DNA of 64,000 nucleotides from an uncultured Bacteroides sp. (GTDB taxonomy: Bacteria > Bacteroidota > Bacteroidia > Bacteroidales > Bacteroidaceae). This document shows positions 1 to 9,500 of the stretch, one piece after another (position 1 is the first letter of the stretch; every line of letters starts with the position of its first letter). The notes below the pieces were generated by a model. That model was not told where the DNA came from. It worked only from the letters and a program-made list of their open reading frames with translations, and made no database searches. The position numbers and the translations under genes were made by a program. Where the stretch lies: NCBI GenBank assembly GCA_900544075.1, contig UQTJ01000002.1, forward strand, positions 1-64,000, read 5' to 3'.

Positions 1-44
1 AGCCTGTAGCTAGCGTTCATCCTGAGCCAGGATCAAACTCTTCA
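1..44 (-). rRNA. 16S ribosomal RNA, 5' end (partial)
   Basis: Read on the minus strand, this is the universally conserved 16S 5' end (the region of the 27F primer site, AGAGTTTGATCCTGGCTCAG), followed by GATGAACGCTAGCTACAGGCT-type sequence usual for Bacteroidales. Only the first bases are inside the window; the gene continues beyond position 1. The exact mature 5' end is approximate. Confidence 0.97.
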
Positions 45-240
45 TTGTAAAATATCTTGTATATCCAATAAAGGATATTGTTTTTCTCTGTTCAGGATAC
101 CGTTAAAATTATTTTCAAATTGACGGTTTATCTTTTTTCATCACCCATTAATATAATGTGTGACGCTTGTACTACATTCTGTTTGTTTATTTAAAATCTT
201 TCAAAGAACTTGGCTTTCTGTTTTGAAGCGAAAGCGGATG
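45..240 (-). other. rRNA leader (transcribed, non-coding)
   Basis: This stretch lies between the proximal rRNA promoter and 16S. On the minus strand it contains a boxA-like word (GTTCTTTGA near 201-213), which in other bacteria nucleates rRNA antitermination; here that role is inference. I see no gene. Confidence 0.6.
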
Positions 241-272
241 CAAAGGTAAGTGGTTTATTTTTACTGTGCAAA
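241..272 (-). promoter_or_regulatory. rRNA promoter, proximal copy
   Basis: On the minus strand a TTTG (269-272) is followed after 20 bp by TACCTTTG (241-248), matching the Bacteroidales -33/-7 consensus. The -7 box sits at the end of a 20-bp sequence (229-248) repeated exactly at 425-444. It points into the 16S gene about 200 bp away. Confidence 0.85.
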
Positions 273-436
273 TTTTTTCGAGATTTTTTTCGAAAAAATC
301 TTTCAGAAATGTTTCCGGAAAGCTTTTCTCGCTCCCTTGCGACATTGCAAGGTAAGATACTTGGCTAATCCGCGGCTCACTACCCGACCAGTTCATCATG
401 TCATCGCTTAACCACTTTCCCTCTCGAAAGCGGATG

Positions 437-467
437 CAAAGGTACGCACTTTTTTCATTCATGCAAT
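437..467 (-). promoter_or_regulatory. rRNA promoter, distal copy
   Basis: The minus strand carries TACCTTTG at 437-444, with ATTG (464-467) 19 bp upstream, a three-of-four match to the -33 box. The box and the 12 bp after it are identical to the proximal promoter (copy 229-248 repeated at 425-444, offset 196 bp), so two tandem promoters probably drive the rRNA operon. Confidence 0.7.
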
Positions 468-776
468 ACTTTCGACAAGTTTTTTTTCGAAAAAATTATA
501 GGTTTATACTTAAATATCTGTTAATCAATGAAAAATCAAATCGTGTTTTTTTCAAAGGTGTTACAGACATGTGGATGTGCGGTATAGTATACACATTATA
601 ATAATATATTAACCGGTCAGTCTATTCTCAAACGGATGTACCGGGATTTCTGTTTTACAAGGGAAAGATATGGGGAATGGCTGTAAGAACAGGAGAAACG
701 GAAAGACTAAGAATGGGGAAATATTTATATAGACGGACGGAAGGAATGGAGAAAACGCGCTGTCATAAAAAGCGTG
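468..776. other. intergenic stretch without a gene
   Basis: AT-rich DNA upstream of the rRNA promoters. Open frames here are short, have no family resemblance and run into the palindrome array; I see nothing coding. Confidence 0.6.
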
Positions 777-864
777 ACACGTTCGTGTAACGCGCGGAAC
801 ACGTACGTGACGCGGGCGGAACACGAACGTGTTACACCCGTTACACGGTCGTGTTACGGTTTCT
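777..864. repeat. four palindromic repeats at an exact 22-bp period
   Basis: Cores of the form ACACGnnCGTGT start at 777, 799, 821 and 843 (the second ends GTGA instead of GTGT). Each core is a 12-bp palindrome with a variable central dinucleotide (TT, TA, AA, GT), and the repeat unit is 22 bp, about two helical turns. The array is GC-rich within AT-rich DNA and lies about 330 bp upstream of the distal rRNA promoter. The regular phasing suggests a protein-binding array; the binding factor is unknown. Confidence 0.8.
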
Positions 865-906
865 CTGTCGAAGAATTTTAAAACAAATATCAGAATATCT
901 GCATAT

Positions 907-960
907 AAAAAAGAACCCGTTTGCCAAACAGATACACAGTATCATATTCAGCAAACGGGA
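907..960 (-). terminator. terminator after the pseudouridine synthase gene
   Basis: A 9-bp perfect stem, CCCGTTTGC (916-924) with GCAAACGGG (951-959), encloses a second small hairpin (GATAC/GTATC, 931-943). On the minus strand it is followed by TTCTTTTTT, a typical intrinsic terminator just past the stop codon at 983. Confidence 0.85.
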
Positions 961-982
961 AAGTACTTATAATAAAAGTATT

Positions 983-1906
983 TTACTTCCTGAGCATCAG
1001 ATTCTTAAAAGGGCCGGGATAAGGAGTTTCAAACTGCATAACCTCCCCAGTAACAGGATGATAGAAACAAAGCTTAAATGCATGCAGTGCAAGCCTTCCC
1101 AAAGGGTCGGACTCACAACCGTATCGCAAGTCGCCTACCACCGGATGACCCAAAGTCTGCATATGCACACGTATCTGATTCTTACGTCCTGTTTCAAGAT
1201 TTAGTTCTACAAGCGAATAGCCGTTGGCACGCTTTATAGTCTTATAATGTGTAACGGAGAATTTTCCGCCGTCATCATAGTCGCTCGAGCTTACATAAAG
1301 CTTACGGTCTGTAAGCCATGACTCTACAGTTCCCTGGTCTTTCTCCATATCACCCATTACGACGGATACATACCGGCGGTCGAATACGATCTCATGCCAG
1401 TTGTCACGCAGTGTGTGCTGAGTTTTTTCGTCCTTGGCATACATCATCACTCCGGACGTTTCGCGGTCAAGACGATGAACCACAAACACACGGTTTCGCG
1501 GGTTCTGACGTTTGACATATTCATTCAGAATATGCTGCGCCGTACGCTCTTTCTGACGGTCGGTAGCTACAGACAGAAGTCCCTCCTTCTTCTCCACTAC
1601 TATAATATAGGCATCTTCATACAGTATATTAAGCAATGGATTATGGAACTCATGCTTGTTCTTCTCCTTGCTTATCTGGACTTTCATTCCCGGTTTCAGA
1701 GGGAAATTATATTGCGTCTGAATATTATTGTCGACCATCACCACACGGTTGGTAAGCAATGCCTTAACTCGTGTGCGACTGATACCTGACATCTTTTTCA
1801 TCAGAAATTCCATCAGCTCCGATGGTTCCGACACATTATATACAGTACATTTATTTGCAGCACGTGCCACCGGTCGTTTTCCCGGTCTGTTCTTTCTTTC
1901 TTCCAC
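983..1906 (-). CDS. RluA-family 23S rRNA pseudouridine synthase
   Basis: This 307-residue protein isomerises uridine to pseudouridine in RNA. An S4-like RNA-binding segment occupies roughly residues 30-80 and the catalytic domain follows from about 90. The family signature HRLDRETSG is present, with catalytic Asp at about residue 147, and the C-terminal GRKNQIRVHM motif is intact. The length fits RluA/RluC/RluD-type enzymes; which uridine is modified cannot be told from sequence. The start appears to be GTG, since no in-frame ATG lies between it and the upstream stop. It sits 24 bp behind an rRNA methyltransferase gene, so the two are probably co-transcribed as an RNA-modification pair. Confidence 0.9.
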   Translation of the reverse strand: MEERKNRPGKRPVARAANKCTVYNVSEPSELMEFLMKKMSGISRTRVKALLTNRVVMVDNNIQTQYNFPLKPGMKVQISKEKNKHEFHNPLLNILYEDAYIIVVEKKEGLLSVATDRQKERTAQHILNEYVKRQNPRNRVFVVHRLDRETSGVMMYAKDEKTQHTLRDNWHEIVFDRRYVSVVMGDMEKDQGTVESWLTDRKLYVSSSDYDDGGKFSVTHYKTIKRANGYSLVELNLETGRKNQIRVHMQTLGHPVVGDLRYGCESDPLGRLALHAFKLCFYHPVTGEVMQFETPYPGPFKNLMLRK

Positions 1907-1930
1907 TTTCTCTTCAGATTTTAGTTTGTT

Positions 1931-3400
1931 TTATGCTTCTTCTCTTTTCTCAAGGAGAACAACATTTTCCACATGATGTGTGTGAGGGAACATATCTACA
2001 GGCTGAACGGCCATTACCTTATACATAGGATCAAGCAACTGCAAGTCGCGCGCCTGAGTAGCCGGGTTACAGCTTACATATACTATCCTTTTAGGTGCAG
2101 CAAACATTATCACATCGATTACGTCATTGTGCATTCCTGCGCGTGGAGGGTCTGTGATGATTACATCCGGACGGCCATGCTCATTAATGAAATCCTGCGT
2201 AAGGATATCCTTCATATCTCCGGCATAGAACAGTGTATTGTCGATACCGTTTATCGCAGAATTAACCTTAGCATCTTCTATTGCTTCAGGCACATATTCT
2301 ATACCTATCACCTTCTTTGCCTTGCGCGACACGAAATTGGCAATAGTTCCTGTTCCGGTATAAAGGTCATAAACGAGTTCGTCGCCTGTAAGACCGGCAA
2401 ACTCTCTTGCCACCTTATAGAGATTATACGCCTGTTCTGAGTTGGTCTGATAGAATGATTTTGGTCCGACTTTAAACTTCAGCCCTTCCATTTCCTCGAA
2501 GATATGGTCATTACCCTTGAACACTTCCACATCGAGGTCACCTATAGTATCGTTACATTTATTATTGATAACATACATCAGAGATGTGATTTCAGGGAAC
2601 GAATCGGCCACGAACTGAAGTATCTCCATCATCTTGGTACGGTCATCGTCAGTCACAACCTTACACTGCAACAGCACCATAAGCTCGCCTGTAGACGATG
2701 TACGGACCATCATATTTCTTAACAATCCTTCCTGAGAACGCAAGTCAAAGAAAGTATAGTCGTGCTCATATGCATAGTCGCGTATAGCATTTCTGATTCT
2801 GTTGGAGATGTCATCCTGAAGCCAGCACTTCTCTATGGCCAGAACTTTGTCGAAGGCTCCCGGAATATGGAAACCTACAGCATTCATCTGGTCATACTTC
2901 ACATCCTGCTTCACCTCTTCTTCAGTGAGCCAACGCTTATTTGAAAAAGTAAATTCAAGCTTGTTTCTATAGAACTTGGTTTTCTCCGAACCTAAAATAG
3001 GCATGAATTCAGGAAGTTCCACTTTTCCGATACGTGTCAGATTGTCAAACACCTGTTTCTGCTTGTAGCGTATCTGGTCTTCATACGAAAGACACTGCCA
3101 TTTGCATCCTCCACACACACCATAATGCTGACAGAAAGGTTCCGCCCTCATTGGAGATTTCTCATGAAACTTTACAGCCACTGCCTCTGCATAATGGTTC
3201 TTCTTTCGTTTCACTTGCAGGTCAACAACATCTCCCGGCACTACATACGGGACAAACACTACTAAATCGTTCACTTTAGCCAAGGCTTTGCCTTCTGCGG
3301 CCACATCTGTTATCGTTACCTTTTCCAATAAAGGTAGTTCTTTTTTCTTTCTTGCCACGTTATTTTTCAATAAAACCAATTTGGGAGCAAATTTAGTCAT
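1931..3400 (-). CDS. rlmD: 23S rRNA (uracil-5-)-methyltransferase, RlmD/RumA type
   Basis: SAM-dependent m5U methyltransferase of the RlmD/TrmA family. An N-terminal TRAM-like RNA-binding domain (about residues 25-85) precedes a cysteine cluster of the C-x5-C-x2-C kind near residues 90-100, expected to hold an iron-sulfur cluster. The Rossmann methyltransferase domain has DLYTGTG (SAM site), TDPPRAGM, and the catalytic cysteine in YVSCNPATQARDL. The reading frame is open to a TTG at 3412, but the first ATG at 3400 is the more likely start, giving 489 residues. The product acts on 23S rRNA in the cytoplasm; RlmCD-like or RlmD target choice is not resolved by sequence. Confidence 0.9.
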   Translation of the reverse strand: MTKFAPKLVLLKNNVARKKKELPLLEKVTITDVAAEGKALAKVNDLVVFVPYVVPGDVVDLQVKRKKNHYAEAVAVKFHEKSPMRAEPFCQHYGVCGGCKWQCLSYEDQIRYKQKQVFDNLTRIGKVELPEFMPILGSEKTKFYRNKLEFTFSNKRWLTEEEVKQDVKYDQMNAVGFHIPGAFDKVLAIEKCWLQDDISNRIRNAIRDYAYEHDYTFFDLRSQEGLLRNMMVRTSSTGELMVLLQCKVVTDDDRTKMMEILQFVADSFPEITSLMYVINNKCNDTIGDLDVEVFKGNDHIFEEMEGLKFKVGPKSFYQTNSEQAYNLYKVAREFAGLTGDELVYDLYTGTGTIANFVSRKAKKVIGIEYVPEAIEDAKVNSAINGIDNTLFYAGDMKDILTQDFINEHGRPDVIITDPPRAGMHNDVIDVIMFAAPKRIVYVSCNPATQARDLQLLDPMYKVMAVQPVDMFPHTHHVENVVLLEKREEA

Positions 3401-3488
3401 TTTTTCCGACAATATACCATGATTTGCAAAATAGTTGATTTTGCTATATAGACATTACAAAAACATGTTGTAGAATATAAATTATATG

Positions 3489-3519
3489 TTTGTTTATCCG
3501 CAAAAAATATATAGTTTTG
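3489..3519 (+). promoter_or_regulatory. promoter of ppdK
   Basis: TTTG (3489-3492), 19 bp, TAGTTTTG (3512-3519): a full match to the Bacteroidales consensus. It leaves an untranslated leader of about 100 bp before the ppdK start codon. Confidence 0.8.
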
Positions 3520-3628
3520 CCATCATTAAAGAAAAACAGACAGTATTTTACAAAATTTACAACCTGTAAATAAATAAGAGAATGATATTAATTTAAATAA
3601 CTAATAACTTAAAAACCTTACACTAAAC

Positions 3629-6349
3629 ATGGAAACAAAAAGAGTCTATACCTTCGGAAACGGTAAGGCCGAAGGAAAAGCCGACATGAGAAACTTACTT
3701 GGGGGAAAAGGTGCAAATCTTGCAGAAATGAATCTTATTGGCGTTCCGGTACCTCCGGGCTTCACCATAACAACAGATGTATGTAATGAATACTATGCCG
3801 AAGGAAAGGATAAAGTTGTAGCTTTACTGAAAGATGACGTGGAAAAGGCCATCAAAGGTGTGGAAGAGCTGATGAAATCGAAATTCGGCGATGTGGAAAA
3901 TCCGCTTCTTGTTTCTGTACGTTCAGGTGCCCGCGCTTCAATGCCCGGTATGATGGACACTATTCTTAATCTTGGTCTTAATGATGAAGTAGTAGCCGGT
4001 CTTGCAAGAAAGACAGGAAACGAACGTTTCGCATGGGATTCATACCGCCGCTTCGTACAGATGTATGGTGATGTGGTTCTCGGAATGAAACCTACAAACA
4101 AGGAAGACATCGACCCGTTTGAAGCTATTATAGAAGATGTAAAGAAAGCTAAGGGCGTACGCTTGGACAACGAACTTGAAGTAGAAGACCTGAAGGAACT
4201 GGTAGTGAGATTCAAGGCAGCCGTAAAGGCACAGACAGGAAAAGATTTCCCATCTTGCGCATACGAACAGCTTTGGGGAGCTATCTGTGCAGTGTTCGAC
4301 TCATGGATGAACGAACGTGCCATCCTATATCGTAAAATGGAAGGAATACCTGCCGAATGGGGTACTGCAGTAAACGTACAGGCAATGGTATTCGGTAATA
4401 TGGGGGATACTTCAGCCACAGGTGTGGCATTCTCTCGCGATGCTGCAACAGGAGAAGACCTCTTCAACGGTGAATACCTCATCAATGCACAGGGAGAAGA
4501 CGTTGTGGCAGGTATCCGTACTCCACAGCAAATTACAAAAATCGGTTCACAGCGTTGGGCTGCTCTTCAGGGTATCTCAGAAGAAGAACGAGCTTCAAAA
4601 TATCCATCAATGGAAGAAGCAATGCCTGAAATATACAAGGAACTTGATGCCATCCAGACTAAACTTGAAAACCACTATCATGACATGCAGGATATGGAAT
4701 TCACAGTTCAGGAAGGCAAGCTCTGGTTCCTGCAGACCCGTAACGGTAAACGTACAGGTGCAGCCATGGTTCGCATAGCAATGGAAATGCTTGAACAGGG
4801 AATTATCGACGAAAAGACAGCTATCAAGAGATGCGAGCCTAACAAGCTTGACGAACTCCTCCACCCTGTATTCGACAAGGAAGCATTACGCACAGCCAAG
4901 GCACTTACTCGTGGGCTTCCTGCATCACCGGGTGCTGCCTGCGGTCAGATAGTATTCTTTGCAGAAGACGCTGCACAGTGGAGAGCCGACGGACACAGAG
5001 TGGTTCTCGTCCGTATAGAAACATCACCTGAAGACCTTGCAGGTATGACTGCTGCCGAAGGTATCCTTACAGCACGCGGCGGTATGACATCACACGCAGC
5101 CGTAGTTGCACGCGGTATGGGTAAATGCTGTGTTTCAGGTGCAGGTGCAATCAATATCGACTACAAAGCTCGCACAATAGAGATAGACGGAACTGTATTG
5201 AAGGAAGGCGATTACATTTCCTTGAATGGTAGTACAGGAGATGTATATCAAGGTGAAGTTCCTACAAAAGCTGCCGAAGTTTCAGGCGATTTCGCTAAAC
5301 TGATGAATTTGTGTGATAAATATACAAGACTCAAAGTTCGTACAAATGCCGATACTCCTCACGATGCAGAAGTGGCACGCGGTTTCGGTGCAGTAGGAAT
5401 CGGACTTTGCCGTACAGAACATATGTTCTTCGACAATCAGAAGATTATAGCAATGCGCGAAATGATTCTTGCCAACGATGTAGAAGGACGCAAAAAAGCA
5501 CTGGCAAAACTTCTTCCTTATCAGAAAGCTGACTTCAAGGGTATATTCAAGGCTATGGACGGATGTCCTGTCAATGTCCGCCTGCTTGACCCACCTTTGC
5601 ACGAGTTCGTACCACACGATTTGAAGGGACAAGAAGAAATGGCACAGGCTATGGGAGTGACTGTTGAATATATCCGTCAGAGAGTTGACAGCCTTTGCGA
5701 ACACAACCCTATGTTGGGACACCGCGGTTGCCGCTTGGGTAACACATATCCTGAAATTACAGAAATGCAGACTCAGGCTATCCTTGGTGCAGCAGTAGAG
5801 CTCAAAAAAGAAGGCTACGACCCTCATCCTGAAATAATGGTTCCACTGACCGGTATTCTTTATGAATTCGAAGCTCAGGAGAAAGTTATCCGCAAAGCCG
5901 CTGCAGAACTTTTCGAAAAAGAAGGTGTGGAAATTCCATTCAAGGTTGGTACAATGATTGAAATTCCTCGTGCTGCCCTGACTGCAGACAAGATTGCATC
6001 TAAAGCCGAATACTTCTCATTCGGTACAAACGACCTGACTCAGATGACATTCGGTTATTCACGCGATGATATCGCTTCATTCCTGCCTGTATATCTTGAA
6101 AAGAAGATTCTTAAGGTTGACCCATTCCAGGTACTCGACCAGAACGGTGTAGGCCAGTTGGTAGAAATGGCAGTAGAAAAGGGTCGCTCAGTACGTCCTG
6201 ATTTAAAATGCGGTATCTGTGGTGAACACGGTGGTGAACCTTCATCTGTTAAATTCTGCCACAAGGTTGGATTGAACTATGTATCTTGTTCTCCGTTCCG
6301 CGTACCTATCGCACGATTGGCTGCGGCGCAAGCTGCTATTGAGGAATAA
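3629..6349 (+). CDS. ppdK: pyruvate, phosphate dikinase
   Basis: Reversibly interconverts pyruvate, ATP and phosphate with phosphoenolpyruvate, AMP and pyrophosphate; in anaerobic Bacteroidales it links glycolysis and gluconeogenesis at the PEP node. The 906-residue length matches the family. The N-terminal nucleotide-binding domain begins with the glycine-rich NLLGGKGANLAEM segment. The swivelling phosphohistidine domain has GGMTSHAAVVARG with the phosphorylated His at residue 489. The C-terminal PEP/pyruvate barrel has the FGTNDLTQMTFGYSRDD motif and the active-site Cys in CGICGEHGG. The gene is alone between its own promoter and an intrinsic terminator, so it is probably monocistronic. Confidence 0.98.
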   Translation: METKRVYTFGNGKAEGKADMRNLLGGKGANLAEMNLIGVPVPPGFTITTDVCNEYYAEGKDKVVALLKDDVEKAIKGVEELMKSKFGDVENPLLVSVRSGARASMPGMMDTILNLGLNDEVVAGLARKTGNERFAWDSYRRFVQMYGDVVLGMKPTNKEDIDPFEAIIEDVKKAKGVRLDNELEVEDLKELVVRFKAAVKAQTGKDFPSCAYEQLWGAICAVFDSWMNERAILYRKMEGIPAEWGTAVNVQAMVFGNMGDTSATGVAFSRDAATGEDLFNGEYLINAQGEDVVAGIRTPQQITKIGSQRWAALQGISEEERASKYPSMEEAMPEIYKELDAIQTKLENHYHDMQDMEFTVQEGKLWFLQTRNGKRTGAAMVRIAMEMLEQGIIDEKTAIKRCEPNKLDELLHPVFDKEALRTAKALTRGLPASPGAACGQIVFFAEDAAQWRADGHRVVLVRIETSPEDLAGMTAAEGILTARGGMTSHAAVVARGMGKCCVSGAGAINIDYKARTIEIDGTVLKEGDYISLNGSTGDVYQGEVPTKAAEVSGDFAKLMNLCDKYTRLKVRTNADTPHDAEVARGFGAVGIGLCRTEHMFFDNQKIIAMREMILANDVEGRKKALAKLLPYQKADFKGIFKAMDGCPVNVRLLDPPLHEFVPHDLKGQEEMAQAMGVTVEYIRQRVDSLCEHNPMLGHRGCRLGNTYPEITEMQTQAILGAAVELKKEGYDPHPEIMVPLTGILYEFEAQEKVIRKAAAELFEKEGVEIPFKVGTMIEIPRAALTADKIASKAEYFSFGTNDLTQMTFGYSRDDIASFLPVYLEKKILKVDPFQVLDQNGVGQLVEMAVEKGRSVRPDLKCGICGEHGGEPSSVKFCHKVGLNYVSCSPFRVPIARLAAAQAAIEE

Positions 6350-6370
6350 TCCTAATTACAATTAAATAAT

Positions 6371-6416
6371 AAAACGAGGCCGTTTCAGTGATATGAAAAA
6401 GCCTCGTTTTTATTTT
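6371..6416 (+). terminator. terminator of ppdK
   Basis: AAAACGAGGC (6371-6380) pairs perfectly with GCCTCGTTTT (6401-6410), 22 bases after the ppdK stop codon, and is followed by a T-rich tail. The flanking A-run makes it usable from the opposite strand as well, for the convergent helicase gene. Confidence 0.9.
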
Positions 6417-6582
6417 TATCAAAACTCTTTAATAATTTTCACGACACACATATTCGCAGTAAGCCAATTATAACTGCCTGCCCGACTATGATACCATCAT
6501 CAATTACCTAATAATCGTAATTAATCAAAAGTATTAAGATTATCTCCAAAGACTATCAAAAAGAATCATCCATATTAATATT

Positions 6583-9500
6583 TCACAATGAAAGCACCAA
6601 ATCAGCCAACAATACCGCAGATTCCTGTTCTTCTTTTGGAGCATCCTTTGGTTTCCATGCCACTATAAAACGTACTGTTGCAGACTTTACGTCATATCCT
6701 CTTTCCTTCCATTCCATCAATGTATATTGCATTTTTTGAGATAATCTACCTACAGGCTTGTTATTAACAGTTTCATAAAGAGTAAAATCTCTGTAAATCA
6801 ACTGATCTCCTGACTTCAAGGATAAGACCTCGCGCTTTATACCTTTAAAATAGCTCAGAAAGACATCTTTATGTGACAACTGTAGAACTATTTCTTCAGG
6901 CATGGAATATTGTTTATCATCAACAGAATATTTGTCAGCACCAAGACGGCTGAATAAATCACAGCTGGTGTGTATGTACAATCTGTTTTTGGCACGTGTG
7001 ATGCCTACATAATAACGGCGCATAAGATTGTCATCTTTGGTATATCCGCCAGATATCAGCATATAGACATCATCAAACTCACGTCCCTTTGACTTATGGA
7101 TAGTAGATACCACTACCTCCGCACCTGACAGGTCACAGAAATCTTCCAACGAAGATTCCATAACAAACTCCCTAAAGTCGTTGAAATATTTGTTTTTATT
7201 AGTCTGTTCAAACAATTCTGTACAACGCTTCACGTATGACAGACTCTGGCTTCCATTGTATGCGGCAAATGTAGCCTGTTTGGCCTCCTGCCACAAATCA
7301 TCAGATATCAAAGGACTACTTACACGTTTGGATATATATTTCATCAGATACCTCACTTCGGCCATATTGCAGAAAGCGAAACCATCCATCGACTGTATCA
7401 ACTTGGCACTTATGCCATATCTTCTTAATAAAGCAGTAATAATTACCGCCTCCTCATTAGTCTGAGTTAGTACGCACGATGTACCTCCTTTCTTGTTTTG
7501 CAGCAGTTTCTCAACCAACGGCTGGTACATATAATCCGAAACATGACGTGTTACTTCCACCCAACCATTTTCTTCTCTTTTTGAGATGATTGGTGTAGTT
7601 TTCATTCTGTTGGAAATATATCTCACGAGACTGTTGGCAAAGCGAACGGGATGTGCAGCACTTCGGTAGTTCTCTGTCATTTCTATAAATCTGCTTCCCA
7701 GCTGTTGCGACATACGGAACATATATCCTGAATCCGAGCCACGGAACTCATAGATATTCTGGTCGTCATCACCAACCGCTATCACACGCATATCCTCATT
7801 GTTTGACATAAGAGCTTTTACAAGCGCAAATTCTTCCGCTCCCATATCCTGTGCCTCATCTATTACAAGAACGGTCTTCCCTATCCTGTTTGGTTCTACA
7901 TCACCATTGTTTATCATTTCTGCAGCTTTGGCAACAACATCCTTTACTTCATCAAGATTGCCTATCCTGCCAAGTAAATCAAAACAATAGGAATGGAATG
8001 TCTTTATCTCGACGAAATGTGCGGCATTACCAATCAGTCCCATAAGCCGTTGCTTGAACTCTGTAGCTGCAGCACGTGAGAAAGTGAGCATAAGAAGTTG
8101 CTCATGTTTTACATCTTCCATCAGAAGCAGTGAAGCAAGTTTGTGTACAAGTACGCGCGTTTTACCGCTTCCGGGACCTGCTGCAACTACAATACAGCGT
8201 GATTCCTTATCGGATATTATCTCCATCTGACGTTTAGACAGTGCACCAAATAACTGCTTATATTTCCCCGGAGTGATATTTCTTTGTATCTCACTAACCC
8301 TTTCCCCCTTAAAGTATTTGGTCACAAACTTTCTGTAATCCATCTGGAAATAGTCCTGCACATACTGCAATGCGGCATTATAATCTTTTACCATAAGATT
8401 GGCATACTCGCCCACTATATGTACCTGCTGTATTTTCTGCTTATAGAATTCATTTAGCATACGATAATCGTCAATCTTATATCTCGACTTATTATCTTTT
8501 ATCCTTCTGATGTCCATAGCATTATACAATACAAGGAAACCTCCTTCCAATTTTAAAGCACCTATCTTAGACAGATAAAGAAGAGCTTCCTCCACATCTT
8601 CCAACTGCAGATTTTCAAGTCCTCCGAACAACGATTGCGGACTGGACTTTATCATATTGTACAATTCCACTACAGAAAATTGAACAGCCTTACTCTGTTT
8701 ATCCTCTCTTTCTGCCTCAGCCGCCAACTTATAAAGCCATTCTACGGCAAAACGTCCCACTTCAAGCCTTTTCTCAAAACGCTTTAACGTAGATTCCATA
8801 TCGGCCAAACGGCGGATTTCCATATTATGAGCCGGATCTTCTTTCTTGCGTGTATAACCCTTTACAGTGAGAAAATATAGCAATGTACGGATATCTTTCT
8901 CTTTAGATGTAGCTATACCTTCTTTTACGGCATTGTCGTTCAGCTGTTTGCACGATATATGCAATGATTCATCAGGTATATGGTTTAGAATATATTGCTC
9001 AAGTTTTGCGAATTTTTCAAGAATAAGACGTGATTTGCGTTCCGAATCACCGGCATCAAGCAAATAAGCCGATATATCTCTACTGTCGGCCAATATACCT
9101 TCCTGACGCATTCTCTCGACAACAGATACCACCTCCCATTTATTCAGCCCGAGAATATCTGCAAGATAATCAACACGTGATTCTGCCTCAGAATCCTGTG
9201 CCTTTGCTATGTTTTTCTGTGAAATAAGAGATTTTATAATCCTCACGGCATTCTCTATCTCATCACTTCCGAAAAGTAGAGAAGCAGACAGACGACCACG
9301 TGCCTCGTCCATATTTTTTACCGTAATGCCGGTGGCATATACATGAGGAACGTTGTTTCCACGTTCAAGATATCCGCTTTGTTCCAATGCTGCCAAAGCC
9401 GTCCTTACACGTGTTTCTATATCAGAGACGGAATCATCCCATCCTGCCTGCCTTGCAATCTCCAAAGCCGAACAGCATACCCGCATACGCTGTTTTGTCA

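Noticed and set aside
609..824. 71-codon minus-strand frame across the palindromes
   Set aside because: The translation reflects the palindromic repeats (Arg/Val/His/Thr-rich) and has no start-site support.
777..864. Reading the 22-bp palindromes as a CRISPR array
   Set aside because: Units are 22 bp in total with no unique 25-40 bp spacers, and no cas genes are present.
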